Source: Clostridia bacterium (GTDB lineage: Bacteria; Bacillota; Clostridia; Oscillospirales; Acutalibacteraceae). Taken from it: DNA of 64,000 nucleotides. Of the stretch, positions 52,301 to 60,168 are shown piece by piece (the stretch's first letter is position 1; every line of letters starts with the position of its first letter). The stretch covers positions 1-64,000 of the forward strand of contig JAFQCR010000018.1 of NCBI GenBank assembly GCA_017416345.1. Reading direction: 5' to 3'. The position numbers and the translations under genes are program-made. Below the pieces are notes generated by a model. The model did no database searches, was not told the DNA's origin, and worked only from the letters and a program-made list of their open reading frames with translations.

Positions 52301-52835
52301 CAAGCTTTGGAGTAAGCTTAATGTTGACTTCACCGTGTGAAAGCTTGATACCGTCCTTGGCTTTTTGGGGAAACACCGTTTTAATATTGCTTTTCTTTGA
52401 CTTGTATGCACCGCCGCCTGCGGCAGTCAGTTCAAGCGAGATATCCTCGATCTCACCTTTTTCATTGACAAACTTCACAGGATAGTCATAGACCGTCATC
52501 GTGTTGGTGCCGTCACCGTTGTCGATAACGATAACATTTAGATTATCGCCTTCATCAGAACGGACACGGTCATCATACGAAGGGTCGTAGGTCTCGGCGG
52601 CATCCGGAATATGCAGAACATAATCCTCACCGTAGAGGTCGTAGACCGATGCCGCACCTGCGGCAACATCCTGTATTGTGACACCGTCTTTTGCAGGGAT
52701 GCTTGGCACCTCGACCCCTGATGCAACTGCTCCCAGCGGCAGGGCGCACAGCATCATAACGACCGACAGCACCGCCGCCGTCAGTTTTAGCAACATTTTT
52801 AGTGCACTTTTGGTTTTGACTTTTGTTTTCTTCAT
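49338..52835 (-). CDS. Large secreted protein: DNRLRE domain, ricin-like lectin and unknown C-terminal domain
   Basis: A 1165-residue exported protein. Signal peptide 1-40. An N-terminal region of the type found at the start of WapA/Rhs-like wall proteins (about 60-330). DNRLRE (CBM96-like) domain (about 335-520; SRVLMKFP). A beta domain (about 525-635; GWFDTVTDTYASGWAWCVD). A ricin-type trefoil (about 643-790; YLNNREYGRYLKN). An Ig-like stretch (about 798-885). Then an unrecognised alpha-helical domain (about 885-1165) with IDFVHLCAVLNGLLY and DLCGWAGDLQTLV. From residue 790 on, sampled lines are about 60% A+T versus roughly half upstream, so the end looks swapped in. It is followed by an overlapping small gene. 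Confidence 0.75.
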   Translation of the reverse strand: MKKTKVKTKSALKMLLKLTAAVLSVVMMLCALPLGAVASGVEVPSIPAKDGVTIQDVAAGAASVYDLYGEDYVLHIPDAAETYDPSYDDRVRSDEGDNLNVIVIDNGDGTNTMTVYDYPVKFVNEKGEIEDISLELTAAGGGAYKSKKSNIKTVFPQKAKDGIKLSHGEVNIKLTPKLDTQLTNTLLYSLADQSKGAKPKKVTVEPDASSVNVTKLDKKRLSYYYNNSTRIEYSLTYTGFKEDIVVSEYTGQTEYVFTLETNGLTLCESNGSYYLTDKKGETKAHLGDIIITTADGANNTMGYMTHKEIKKNKEYELTIHVDAEWLADEKTAYPIRIDPTVGIRDEVPAVQDVTINSLAGSNADENQLYVGYREGYGVSRVLMKFPGLILADVLDSKKIISANVRLYNNSPSHAPIKAIAYMFTGNEWEEETVTWTNVNANSYTHFLSQNRINTTHMWYTFDILDYIKCCIDSPTAVGQGILFRAEDSVEAAGVTNYNRFASFNHLDPNKRPVITVEYDNSNSDNARPFGWFDTVTDTYASGWAWCVDAPDEACTVRVEMTNNSTGQVFVKECIANRPRPDVAQAGYDSGNYGFYCTLDWSECTPGQYTVRAIAIAPGGSRSDPNDCYELLSAKSYTVAGYAEVVPSGTFYLNNREYGRYLKNTNGAADAQSGLLADLGTSIQWILTEFSDGYVLQNLGDTNQMLAVPAGYTSDSVLLSAPDVLGTYNYVWDIVLASNGCFLKSRYNNRYLYIDGGGHLKTRVDAGDCFFDQSTGEVTDTTADACWRIVSIDEYGSSSNYSSVELSSDFSMNGMTIDVNEVKKPTVCSEGENFLWVNSYDFIYSYSHSLNPIEIDNERSTITALKRYDCTVTAVHKVTGYANAFNISVDSSLPDVLENLQILFNIANSHYEDISDSSALMLALQFIRRGYYNDYNWNTVAGTIDASFVAYVQANNPDIYNYFTVLKEGDLSAQMLVRCPSGLGEIDFVHLCAVLNGLLYDSTGFKAFVVGESSVDDLCGWAGDLQTLVNQVLIETNYSNDAEEIYNRAYLLLGAESETDSYFSMSDLLADTDAYNIWNIINVSNPVATFTSYYSTGIETRFTDFTNGWTKSEIYVCARYYTDNEFFLMVDWPLLREFEVSVTQADAVASAFTDYIWERIQDEKGN

Positions 52836-52892
52836 TTTCTTCTCTCCTTATTTTGTTATTTGTGGCAATTTGTGGTATATATTACCGACCAT

Positions 52893-52921
52893 ATTCCACC
52901 TCGTTTGGCATAATTTGTCAA
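52893..52921 (-). promoter_or_regulatory. Possible promoter of the large secreted protein gene
   Basis: On the minus strand, perfect TTGACA (52921-52916), 17-bp spacer and weak TGGAAT (52898-52893). The ATG is about 58 nt downstream with an AGGAGAG site. Confidence 0.45.
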
Positions 52922-53089
52922 TAGTATTTCTGTAACAATTTTCCTCATAAAAACTATGTGCCGAAGTTTAAAGCCTTGCAACGGCCGATACTTCTACATT
53001 TTAAATACGCAATTGAGCACAAAAATGTTACAAAATATCATATTCCGATTTAAACATCTGTCATAGATCTCCCGTTCATCAAAAACAAC

Positions 53090-53195
53090 GACTACCACTC
53101 CGACTGTGGTTTCACCACAGCCACCTCCCCTGACAAGGGGAGGTCCTTCATTGCTCCGCTTTTTATTATCCCCCCGGTAGAACCGGGGGTTTATT
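53090..53195. repeat. REP-like repeat and hairpin in the gap 52836-53286
   Basis: CTGTGGT/ACCACAG plus CCTCCCCT/AGGGGAGG two-hairpin element (53103-53145), then a separate CCCCCGGT/ACCGGGGG hairpin followed by TTT (53170-53192). The rest of the gap shows no gene. Confidence 0.72.
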
Positions 53196-53209
53196 CTTTG
53201 CTGAAGAGA

Positions 53210-53252
53210 CAAAAAACACCCGACTCTCCGGTTTTGCGGAAAGTCGGGTGTT
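53210..53252 (-). terminator. Terminator of the sugar-binding lipoprotein gene
   Basis: AACACCCGACT/AGTCGGGTGTT stem with an extended GC part, followed on the minus strand by TTTTT. Confidence 0.85.
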
Positions 53253-53286
53253 GAAATTACTGTTTAAGACTTGATCTTATTCAGGC

Positions 53287-54681
53287 TTATTTATATCTCT
53301 CACGGTCGGCGGCGAGCTTCTTCTGAACAAGATCGTTAGCGGCGTTGACAGCCTTGTCAACAACGTTGCCGACCTCATCGATAGCGGTCTTGACGCCTGC
53401 GGAGGAGACCTGTCTTACCTTGGTGTACAAGGTGTTGCTGGCCTCACCGATGAGTGCCAGGCAGGAGTAGTCTCTTGGGAAGTATTTCTCGGTTGCGGGG
53501 ATCTTGGTCAGGTTGTAATAGAAGTTACCTGCATCGACCGAGATGAATGCATTGTTAAGGTCGTAATTGGCGGGGTCGAGCCAGTAGCGGATGAAATATC
53601 CTGCGGCATCGGCATTGGGTGCACCGTCGATAATACCGTACATTCTGTAAACGGACGAGGTAATAAAGCCCTCACCCTCTTCCCAAGAAGGAAGGTATGT
53701 ATAGCCGATATCGCTCTGATCCATATTGATAAAGTAGCCGTTGGTCTTAAGGCCGTAAGGTCCGCGGACAACAAGTGCGCACTTGCCGGTCACGAAATCG
53801 TTGACAGAACCGTCAAGCAAGCCCTGGTCACGGGCGTCGGCATACCACTGGTAGCCTTCAAGCAAACGTGCATCGTTGACACCGCTGGAGAAACGGCCGG
53901 TCTGGGAATCGTACTTCATAAAGCCGGTATCAAGCGAAGAAATAAAGTCGTCGGAAGAAACGTAAAGTCCCTTATAGCCTTCGCCGAGGGTCTTGACGGT
54001 CTTGGCACACTTAAGCAGGTTGTCCCAAGTCCACTTGCCCTCCTTGAAGTATTCCTCGGGGGTCTTGAAGCCGTTTTCGGAGAAGATACGCTTGTTGTAG
54101 TAAACAAGGTTGGAGCCCGACCAGGGAGAACCGATGGTGTTTACCATGTAAATGTTGCCCTCGATGGTGGCACTCTCAAGCATAGTCTGGTCCCAGATAG
54201 GCTCGTTAAGGTCAACGGTAGAGACCTTGTTGATGGGAGAAGCGATCTGCAGAGTTACGGGGAAGTCGGTCGAGCCGGAGTTGTTAACAAAAACGTCGGG
54301 GATATCGCCCGAAGCGATCTTGGTCATAAGGCTGTTGACATAGCCCGACTCGGCAACAAGGTAAAGCTCAACGCCAAGGCCGGTATCCTCGGCAAACTTG
54401 GAAAGCGGAAGAGCACCCTCGGTTGCGGTATGGTCGGCCCAGGTTGCAAAACGAACGATGCTGCCCTTAATGCTGTCCGAAATGGTTGCATAAGGGTTCC
54501 AATCTTCCTCGGCATACTTGGAGCCGGAAGAAACCTCAGGCTTGGTGTAATCAACGCTGCCCTGCTCCGAAGACATATCTGCGCTGTCGGTCTTGTCACC
54601 GTCACCGCCGCAAGCGGCCAGAGAGAACACAAGTGCCAAAGCACAAAGCAGGCACAGTATTTTCTTGATACTGTTCTTCAT
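53287..54681 (-). CDS. Extracellular solute-binding lipoprotein (ABC sugar transporter, family 1)
   Basis: About 464 residues, starting MKNSIKKILCLLCALALVF with lipobox SLAAC (near residue 25), so anchored outside the membrane. The mature part has the family-1 layout: LSKFAEDTGLGVELY, SGDIPDVFVNNSG, NLVYYNKRIFSENGFKTPEEY (about 205-225) and a late WLDPANYDLNNAF. The family delivers oligosaccharides to an ABC importer. No permease or ATPase gene is adjacent, so it is an orphan relying on a transporter elsewhere. The start at 54681 has a GGAGG site; longer starts lie in the leader. Two promoters are visible. Confidence 0.88.
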   Translation of the reverse strand: MKNSIKKILCLLCALALVFSLAACGGDGDKTDSADMSSEQGSVDYTKPEVSSGSKYAEEDWNPYATISDSIKGSIVRFATWADHTATEGALPLSKFAEDTGLGVELYLVAESGYVNSLMTKIASGDIPDVFVNNSGSTDFPVTLQIASPINKVSTVDLNEPIWDQTMLESATIEGNIYMVNTIGSPWSGSNLVYYNKRIFSENGFKTPEEYFKEGKWTWDNLLKCAKTVKTLGEGYKGLYVSSDDFISSLDTGFMKYDSQTGRFSSGVNDARLLEGYQWYADARDQGLLDGSVNDFVTGKCALVVRGPYGLKTNGYFINMDQSDIGYTYLPSWEEGEGFITSSVYRMYGIIDGAPNADAAGYFIRYWLDPANYDLNNAFISVDAGNFYYNLTKIPATEKYFPRDYSCLALIGEASNTLYTKVRQVSSAGVKTAIDEVGNVVDKAVNAANDLVQKKLAADRERYK

Positions 54682-54774
54682 AAAATATCCTCCAAATCTA
54701 TTTTTGAGTTTGATCTGTCGTGTTATCTTAAAAACACTACAGATCTCAACGGAATGATCCACCACCCAATGTAT

Positions 54775-54803
54775 ATAATACCAAATTGCAACAAAAAATG
54801 CAA
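54775..54803 (-). promoter_or_regulatory. Proximal promoter of the solute-binding lipoprotein gene, with inverted repeat
   Basis: On the minus strand, TTGCAT (54803-54798), 17-bp spacer, TATTAT (54780-54775). The spacer region carries the inverted repeat TTGCA-N8-TGCAA (54786-54803), a possible operator overlapping the -35 box. Confidence 0.6.
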
Positions 54804-54897
54804 TATGATTTTAACACACTCCGACAGCGGTACCGTTGTGTTGCGCAGGTCACGGTCGGCACCGATACGCCAAAAGCGGTCGAATAATTCCTATATC

Positions 54898-54926
54898 ATT
54901 ATACACATAACACGCCTTGTTTTCAA
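54898..54926 (-). promoter_or_regulatory. Distal promoter of the solute-binding lipoprotein gene
   Basis: On the minus strand, TTGAAA (54926-54921), 17-bp spacer, TATAAT (54903-54898). It would give a leader of about 215 nt. The rest of the 54682-54996 gap holds no gene. Confidence 0.6.
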
Positions 54927-54996
54927 TAGACGAATCTGTCAACAATAAGGACAAATCTGTCGCCGCTGTGGAAATTATAACAAGCTTTTTTAATTC

Positions 54997-55032
54997 AAAA
55001 GGCCAACCGAGATCGATCGGTTGGCCTTTTGA
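54997..55032 (-). terminator. Terminator of the surface protein gene
   Basis: AAAAGGCCAACCGA pairs exactly with TCGGTTGGCCTTTT around a 6-nt loop, a 14-bp stem just after the stop codon. Confidence 0.85.
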
Positions 55033-55040
55033 CTACTGTA

Positions 55041-57881
55041 TCAGTTTTTTCTTAACTTAAGGGTAAACACTCCGAGAAGCGTTACGGTACTTAAAGCAAG
55101 CATTACAAACCAAGCAGCAACGTTGCTGCTGTCACCCGTATCGGGCGAGCCTGCCTGCAGCTCCTTAAGGTCTCGGACAGCGTTATTGAGCTTGAGTACA
55201 AGATCATCATCAAGAGCATACTTCTGCTCGGCGCTCAATGCATCATAAGCCTTCTTGGCGGCATTGATGGCATCGGCATCCTTTTTGCCGATAACTTCGG
55301 GAATGACGCTGATCAGCTGCTCTGCCTTTTCGATCTCGGTCATCAAGACGGTATTGGCGGTTGCCACGAAGTGCTTCGACTTCAAAGCATCTTCATCGTC
55401 ATAGGTCACCACGCAGGCATAGGACTTATCCTTCTGACTTTCGGTCAGAGCGGCGTTTGTCTGTCCGTCGATTGCCTTTCCGAGCTTTACGGCTCCGGTA
55501 TAAGCCTTGACGGTAGCATCCTCGCTTGTCATAGCCACGTCAAGCTGATAGATTCCGTCCTTCGTTACTGTGAAAACGATATTATTACCGTCTACAACGG
55601 CATTATCTTCAAGATCGATATCCTGCTCACTATCCCACAGGTACCACTCGATGGGCTCATGCGAGCAGAAAACGGTGACCTTGTCCCCTGCCTTGAGGCT
55701 TATCTTAAAATAGCTGAAGCCGTATTTATCTTCGTCAAACGGAATAGGCTCGCTCGACCACTCCTCGGTCGACTCGTCATATGAGCTGATCATACTGTGA
55801 ATGGTGTCAGGCTCTATCATATCTTTTGTGATAGGCTTGAGGGCACCCTCCACCTCATACCACTGATAGCTCTTGACGGCATCGGGGTAGTTGACATCAA
55901 TAAAGGGCTCATTGGCGGTGGGCTGATGGGTGATCTTATCAACCAGGTCTATGATGTTGCTCTTCACGGACTGTTGACCGTTGAAGGTGATCTCGCAGAA
56001 ATATCTTCCGTTGCGCTTAAACTCGGTCAAGGTGTCGGTGGTCTGTCCGTCAAGCTTTTTGGTGTTAGCGTCGGTTTCAATATATGCGCTGACGGTAACA
56101 TCATTTTTATCGCTTGATGCGGTCAAGACATACTCACCGTCTTCGGCGATCCTGAATATCACCGTATTGCCCTGCTCTTCATGCTCGACCGGCGGAATGC
56201 TCGAATCGGTCACATTAAGCCAGGGCATTGCCTGCGTATCGGATAACTTGGCAACCAGCACATCGCCGGCTTTAAGCTCTTTTACAAAGTAATAATTGAT
56301 ATATAACGTTGAAGAGCCGCTTGACGGGAGTGCACAGTAAGCACCCTTCCAGACATCCTTTTCGCTGTCGTAGGAGGACTTTGATACAACTGCCAGCTCA
56401 AGCATATCGGGGCTGAAATGCTCGGCCTGCTCGTTAAAATCAAAGATCTTAACGGTTTTATCGGTGGCCTTTTCCTTTTTGTACTCTATCTGATACCACT
56501 GATATTCGGCAACATCCTCACGGTTTACGCCGACCGTGGGCTTCTCGGCTGTAGGCTGCTGTGTGATCACGTATTTAGGTATGATGATGTTGGTCAAGAA
56601 TTCGGAGCCGTCTTTATAGGTCACCTTAGCGCAATATTCTGTATCGGGAACAAACTCGGTCAGAGTTTCGGTGGTCTGACCGCTGACAGCCTCATCCAAT
56701 ACGGAATACTCTCGGGATACCTTGACCGAAACAGAGTTGTCATTGCTGTAAAGGCTGAAGGTGTAGGTTCCGCCTTTATTGACAGTAACGGTATGCTTGC
56801 CATCCTCTCCCTCATCAAAGAACAAATTTTCTCCTTCCTTGCTGCTTAGGTAAAGGCCGTGCATTGAGGTGCCTTGGGTGACCTCTGCGGTAAATACATC
56901 ACCGTTTAAGGCATCGACAGTAAAGAAATGCACCTTATTATAACCCGAACCAACAGAGGTCCATTCGCCCTTTTCTGCGTTGAAGGTCGCGATACCGTGG
57001 TCATCGTTGTTGGGAGTGGCATCCCTGTCGGTAACTACACCCGAGGCCTTTGTTGTGGTATGCCAGCTGTAGCTCTTGACATCATCGGGGAAATACATCT
57101 TGACCGTGTGTCTTATGTCGGTCGGATGCTCTTCTATACCGTAGAACTTTTCGACCCCGACCTTGAATTCTTCGCCCTCGCTCTCGATATCCATAACGCA
57201 AACGGTATACTCTACGTCTGCGGACAATTCGTAAGCCACATAGAAATCATTATTCTTAAAATCATCCGTTTCACCCATAATACGGTAAGGCTCGCCGTCA
57301 GAGCTGCACACATTACTGATCATGGGGTCGGCTTCAGCACCGTACGGTGCGCTTGAATAAAACGCATAGGCTCCGTCCTTTTCGGGCTTGAAGGTGTAGA
57401 GCTTAAAATCGGAGTCTATCTTTACATTGATAGGAGTACCAAGTTCAAGAGAGCCTTCGGTCTCCTCGGCGAACTTGGAAACGGTAACGGTGAAATCAAT
57501 ACCTGAGGCTTGGATGTCCTCAACCTCAAGGGTGTAGGTCACACCTGCGGTGAGGGTGTACACGGCATAAAAATCGTTATCATTGACATCATCGTCATCG
57601 CCGTATTTCAGCTCACATTCTTCGTCGAAGCCATCATAGTAAAGACCGTCGATATCGGGGTCACAGTCACCCGCCGATTGAGACTTGAAGGCATAATCGC
57701 CCGAGGCTTCGGGTGTGAAGGTCATATAAACGTAGCTGTCATCCGAAACGGACAGTGTATGAGCTGTACCAAGCTTTAATTCGGGATACGCCTCCTCGGC
57801 AAAAACGGCAACGCTGATGCAACTCAACAGCAACACCGCCGTTAGCAAAACGCTTAAAATTTTTGTGAATTTTTTTGTCAT
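55041..57881 (-). CDS. Sortase-anchored modular surface protein
   Basis: A 946-residue exported protein. Signal peptide 1-28. Two related beta domains (about 32-135 and 140-245) that share a TFTPEASGDYAF or TFKPEKDGAYAF core and the NDNDFYAVY/NNDFYVAYEL strand, like bacterial pre-peptidase domains. Three Ig-like modules (about 250-850), each entered by ITQQPT or ITHQPT and a YQWY strand. A helical region follows (about 855-905). It ends with SPDTG (912-916), a membrane helix and KLRKN, an LPXTG-like sorting signal of the variant often seen in Clostridia. It is probably an adhesin or wall protein; the ligand is unknown. It has a very strong AAAGGAGGGTC ribosome site. Confidence 0.82.
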   Translation of the reverse strand: MTKKFTKILSVLLTAVLLLSCISVAVFAEEAYPELKLGTAHTLSVSDDSYVYMTFTPEASGDYAFKSQSAGDCDPDIDGLYYDGFDEECELKYGDDDDVNDNDFYAVYTLTAGVTYTLEVEDIQASGIDFTVTVSKFAEETEGSLELGTPINVKIDSDFKLYTFKPEKDGAYAFYSSAPYGAEADPMISNVCSSDGEPYRIMGETDDFKNNDFYVAYELSADVEYTVCVMDIESEGEEFKVGVEKFYGIEEHPTDIRHTVKMYFPDDVKSYSWHTTTKASGVVTDRDATPNNDDHGIATFNAEKGEWTSVGSGYNKVHFFTVDALNGDVFTAEVTQGTSMHGLYLSSKEGENLFFDEGEDGKHTVTVNKGGTYTFSLYSNDNSVSVKVSREYSVLDEAVSGQTTETLTEFVPDTEYCAKVTYKDGSEFLTNIIIPKYVITQQPTAEKPTVGVNREDVAEYQWYQIEYKKEKATDKTVKIFDFNEQAEHFSPDMLELAVVSKSSYDSEKDVWKGAYCALPSSGSSTLYINYYFVKELKAGDVLVAKLSDTQAMPWLNVTDSSIPPVEHEEQGNTVIFRIAEDGEYVLTASSDKNDVTVSAYIETDANTKKLDGQTTDTLTEFKRNGRYFCEITFNGQQSVKSNIIDLVDKITHQPTANEPFIDVNYPDAVKSYQWYEVEGALKPITKDMIEPDTIHSMISSYDESTEEWSSEPIPFDEDKYGFSYFKISLKAGDKVTVFCSHEPIEWYLWDSEQDIDLEDNAVVDGNNIVFTVTKDGIYQLDVAMTSEDATVKAYTGAVKLGKAIDGQTNAALTESQKDKSYACVVTYDDEDALKSKHFVATANTVLMTEIEKAEQLISVIPEVIGKKDADAINAAKKAYDALSAEQKYALDDDLVLKLNNAVRDLKELQAGSPDTGDSSNVAAWFVMLALSTVTLLGVFTLKLRKN

Positions 57882-57965
57882 ACTGACCCTCCTTTAGGGT
57901 AACGGTGTTTGGCTTGTGATCCGCCCTTCAGATCTCCCTGCGAGTCAAACGCCTCCTTTGTTAAA

Positions 57966-57994
57966 ATTTTATCATACTTTCGCCTTGTTGTAAA
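57966..57994 (-). promoter_or_regulatory. Sigma-A promoter of the surface protein gene
   Basis: On the minus strand, TTTACA (57994-57989), 17-bp spacer and TAAAAT (57971-57966), about 85 nt before the ATG. Confidence 0.62.
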
Positions 57995-58002
57995 TATAAA
58001 AA

Positions 58003-58040
58003 TTAAAAAAATCGCCGCAAAACTTTAATTTTTTTGCGGC
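58003..58040 (-). terminator. Terminator of the thioesterase gene
   Basis: On the minus strand, a GCCGCAAAA/TTTTGCGGC stem is followed by GATTTTTTT. Confidence 0.82.
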
Positions 58041-58065
58041 AACTTAATAATTTTCGGATGAAATT

Positions 58066-58470
58066 TCAGCGTTTCGGAATATGGCTTCCCGTGGTGGTGA
58101 TTAGAGCGATTTTTGTGCCAAGCTCATCGGTTATGCTGACCTCGTAAAAGCAGGTGGTCCTGCCGTCCTTTATGAGCCTTGATTCGCCGTAAAGCGTGGT
58201 ACCCTTGCAAGGGTTCAAATAGCATATCTGGCTGACGGTGGTGACCGTGACGCAGTCGGCGTCAAAGTTGGTCGACACGGCAAACACAAAGTCGGCCAGC
58301 GTATACATAACGCCGCCCATCGGGTGACCCACGGCATTCATATGGCGGTCGGTCAGTTTTAAAGAACACTTGGCATAGTTTTTGCCGACTTCTTCTATAA
58401 TGATTCCCGTAGCCTCGGTGGCATAACGGTCGTTTTTGAAAAATTCTCTTGCACGAATAAGATCGGTCAT
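58066..58470 (-). CDS. PaaI-type hotdog thioesterase
   Basis: A 134-residue hotdog-fold protein. The motif DRHMNAVGHPMGGVMYTLAD (about 42-61) is the PaaI/YbgC-like active-site region with NxxGxxxGG, and later strands TVSQICYLNP and FYEVSITDELG are typical. It hydrolyses acyl-CoA or acyl-ACP thioesters; the natural substrate is unknown. It is preceded by a GGAAG site and ends at a clear terminator. Confidence 0.87.
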   Translation of the reverse strand: MTDLIRAREFFKNDRYATEATGIIIEEVGKNYAKCSLKLTDRHMNAVGHPMGGVMYTLADFVFAVSTNFDADCVTVTTVSQICYLNPCKGTTLYGESRLIKDGRTTCFYEVSITDELGTKIALITTTGSHIPKR

Positions 58471-58532
58471 TTTTTATCTTCCTTCCAATGCTGTATGCAG
58501 TTATTTTATCACAGTCTTTTTCAATTTACAAT

Positions 58533-60113
58533 TTAAAAATTCAAATTTTTCATAGCCTTGGTGATCTCTTTAAAAACGGGGGCACAGTCGGTCGAGCTTG
58601 ACCGAACATCCTCTTTCACAATAACTATCACATATGTCTCGTTGCCCTCATAAAAGCCGCAAAACCAACCGTTTAATATGCTACGGTCGCCGTCCCTCCA
58701 GCCGGTTTGTGCCGTGCCCGTTTTGCCGCCCGACGAGATACCTTCCGCAAAAGCCGCACTACCCGTTCCGTTTTGCAAAGCGTTTTTGAGATATTCCTTC
58801 AAAATGTCGGCCGTTTTCTTGGAAAAGGCATAGGTCGGAGGACTTGGCTGACGGCGTTGCTCCGCTCCGTCAAGCTCGGTGGACTGCACGATGTAGGGCA
58901 GACGGTATTCACCGCCGTTGACCGCCGCCGCATAAAGCAACGACAATGCAATAGGGCTTAGCATCAGCTCGCCCTGCCCTATCGACAGATTGGTCAGCTC
59001 GGCAGGGATGCTTTTGAGTGTTTCGACCTTTGGCACGGCACCGCTTGAGGATACTACACCCCCACCGCAATCAAGCACCTCACCAAACCGCAGAGCCTTG
59101 GCCATATTATACACCGCCTCGGCACCCAGGCGCTCACCCAAGGTGTAAAAATAGGTGTTGCAGGACACGGCCAAGGCCTCTTTTAGCCCTAACTCACCGT
59201 GACCTGCCGACCGATTGCACTTAAAGGTCACATTTCCCACCGTTATACTGCCCGTGCAGGTATAACGGTAGTCGGAAAGGCCGTTTTCCAAAGCGGCGGC
59301 CGCAAGGCAAGGCTTGAACACCGAGCCGACGTTATAGGAATAGGTCGCACGGTTGATGAGCGGTGAGTTTTGGGCCTTTAAAGCGGCGGAAATATCTTCT
59401 CGGTCGTAATCGGGACAGCTTACGACCGCCCTGAGCTTGCCCGTCCGAGCCTCTAAAATAACGGCCGCACCCGACAACGTTTCGGACATAGCCTGCTCGG
59501 TCAACGCCTGCAGGCGGCTGTCGACCGTGAGGGTCACGTTGCCGCCTTTTTTACCTTCATCCACAGTAACACCAAGACCTTTGAGCATCCTGCCGCTTCG
59601 GTCAGCCGAGTAGCTGATGCTCAAGGCCGAGCCTGTGTAAAGCAGGTCGTCGAAGGCCTTTTCGACCCCCGTAACACCGTGTCCGTCCGACCCGACGTAG
59701 CCCAAAACGTGGGTCAGCACCGTGCCGTACCTTTGCGGTACGAAAAGCGACTTCCAATCGCCTTCAGTGAACGGTGTTTTGCCGAAGACCGTCACGGCAT
59801 TGCCTTGGCGAATTCTGTTTAAGGCCGCCTTGTACTCATCGCCCGACAGCATTTCGGACAACGGCACCGAGGCCGTATCGGTTGGCAGGACTACTGTGAC
59901 CTTATCGTAATACACGCCGGTCAAGGGCTTACCGTTGCAATCAAAAATGTTGCCTCGGTTAAGCGCAATATTGACCCGTCGTGTGGATTGTCCCACCGCC
60001 GCTTGTGACAGCTTTGGGTCGCTTGCCACCGTCATAACCCGCATCCCCGACACAAGCATAAGAGTCAGAATTAAAACAAAGCAAAAAACCGAGCGCTTGA
60101 AAAATCTTGACAA
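58533..60113 (-). CDS. Penicillin-binding protein transpeptidase (class B, FtsI/PBP2-like)
   Basis: About 526 residues. N-terminal membrane helix, dimerisation region with RGNIFDCNGKPLTG (about 50-63), then the transpeptidase domain: SVFK (near 264), SCN (near 322) and KTG in GGKTGTAQTGW (near 464). It cross-links peptidoglycan stems outside the membrane. It lacks C-terminal PASTA domains. An in-frame GTG at 60122 touches the ribosome site AAGGGTGAT, so the TTG at 60113 is the better start. U32 peptidase and mltG genes lie upstream on the same strand. Confidence 0.9.
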   Translation of the reverse strand: MSRFFKRSVFCFVLILTLMLVSGMRVMTVASDPKLSQAAVGQSTRRVNIALNRGNIFDCNGKPLTGVYYDKVTVVLPTDTASVPLSEMLSGDEYKAALNRIRQGNAVTVFGKTPFTEGDWKSLFVPQRYGTVLTHVLGYVGSDGHGVTGVEKAFDDLLYTGSALSISYSADRSGRMLKGLGVTVDEGKKGGNVTLTVDSRLQALTEQAMSETLSGAAVILEARTGKLRAVVSCPDYDREDISAALKAQNSPLINRATYSYNVGSVFKPCLAAAALENGLSDYRYTCTGSITVGNVTFKCNRSAGHGELGLKEALAVSCNTYFYTLGERLGAEAVYNMAKALRFGEVLDCGGGVVSSSGAVPKVETLKSIPAELTNLSIGQGELMLSPIALSLLYAAAVNGGEYRLPYIVQSTELDGAEQRRQPSPPTYAFSKKTADILKEYLKNALQNGTGSAAFAEGISSGGKTGTAQTGWRDGDRSILNGWFCGFYEGNETYVIVIVKEDVRSSSTDCAPVFKEITKAMKNLNF

Positions 60114-60168
60114 AAAAATCACCCTTTTTATTTTGCAACAAAAAGGATGATTTAATCGTAGTTTTATT

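Noticed and set aside
54682-54996. Riboswitch in the long leader of the binding-protein gene
   Set aside because: No known riboswitch core or leader terminator/antiterminator pair could be recognised by eye; two promoters explain the gap.
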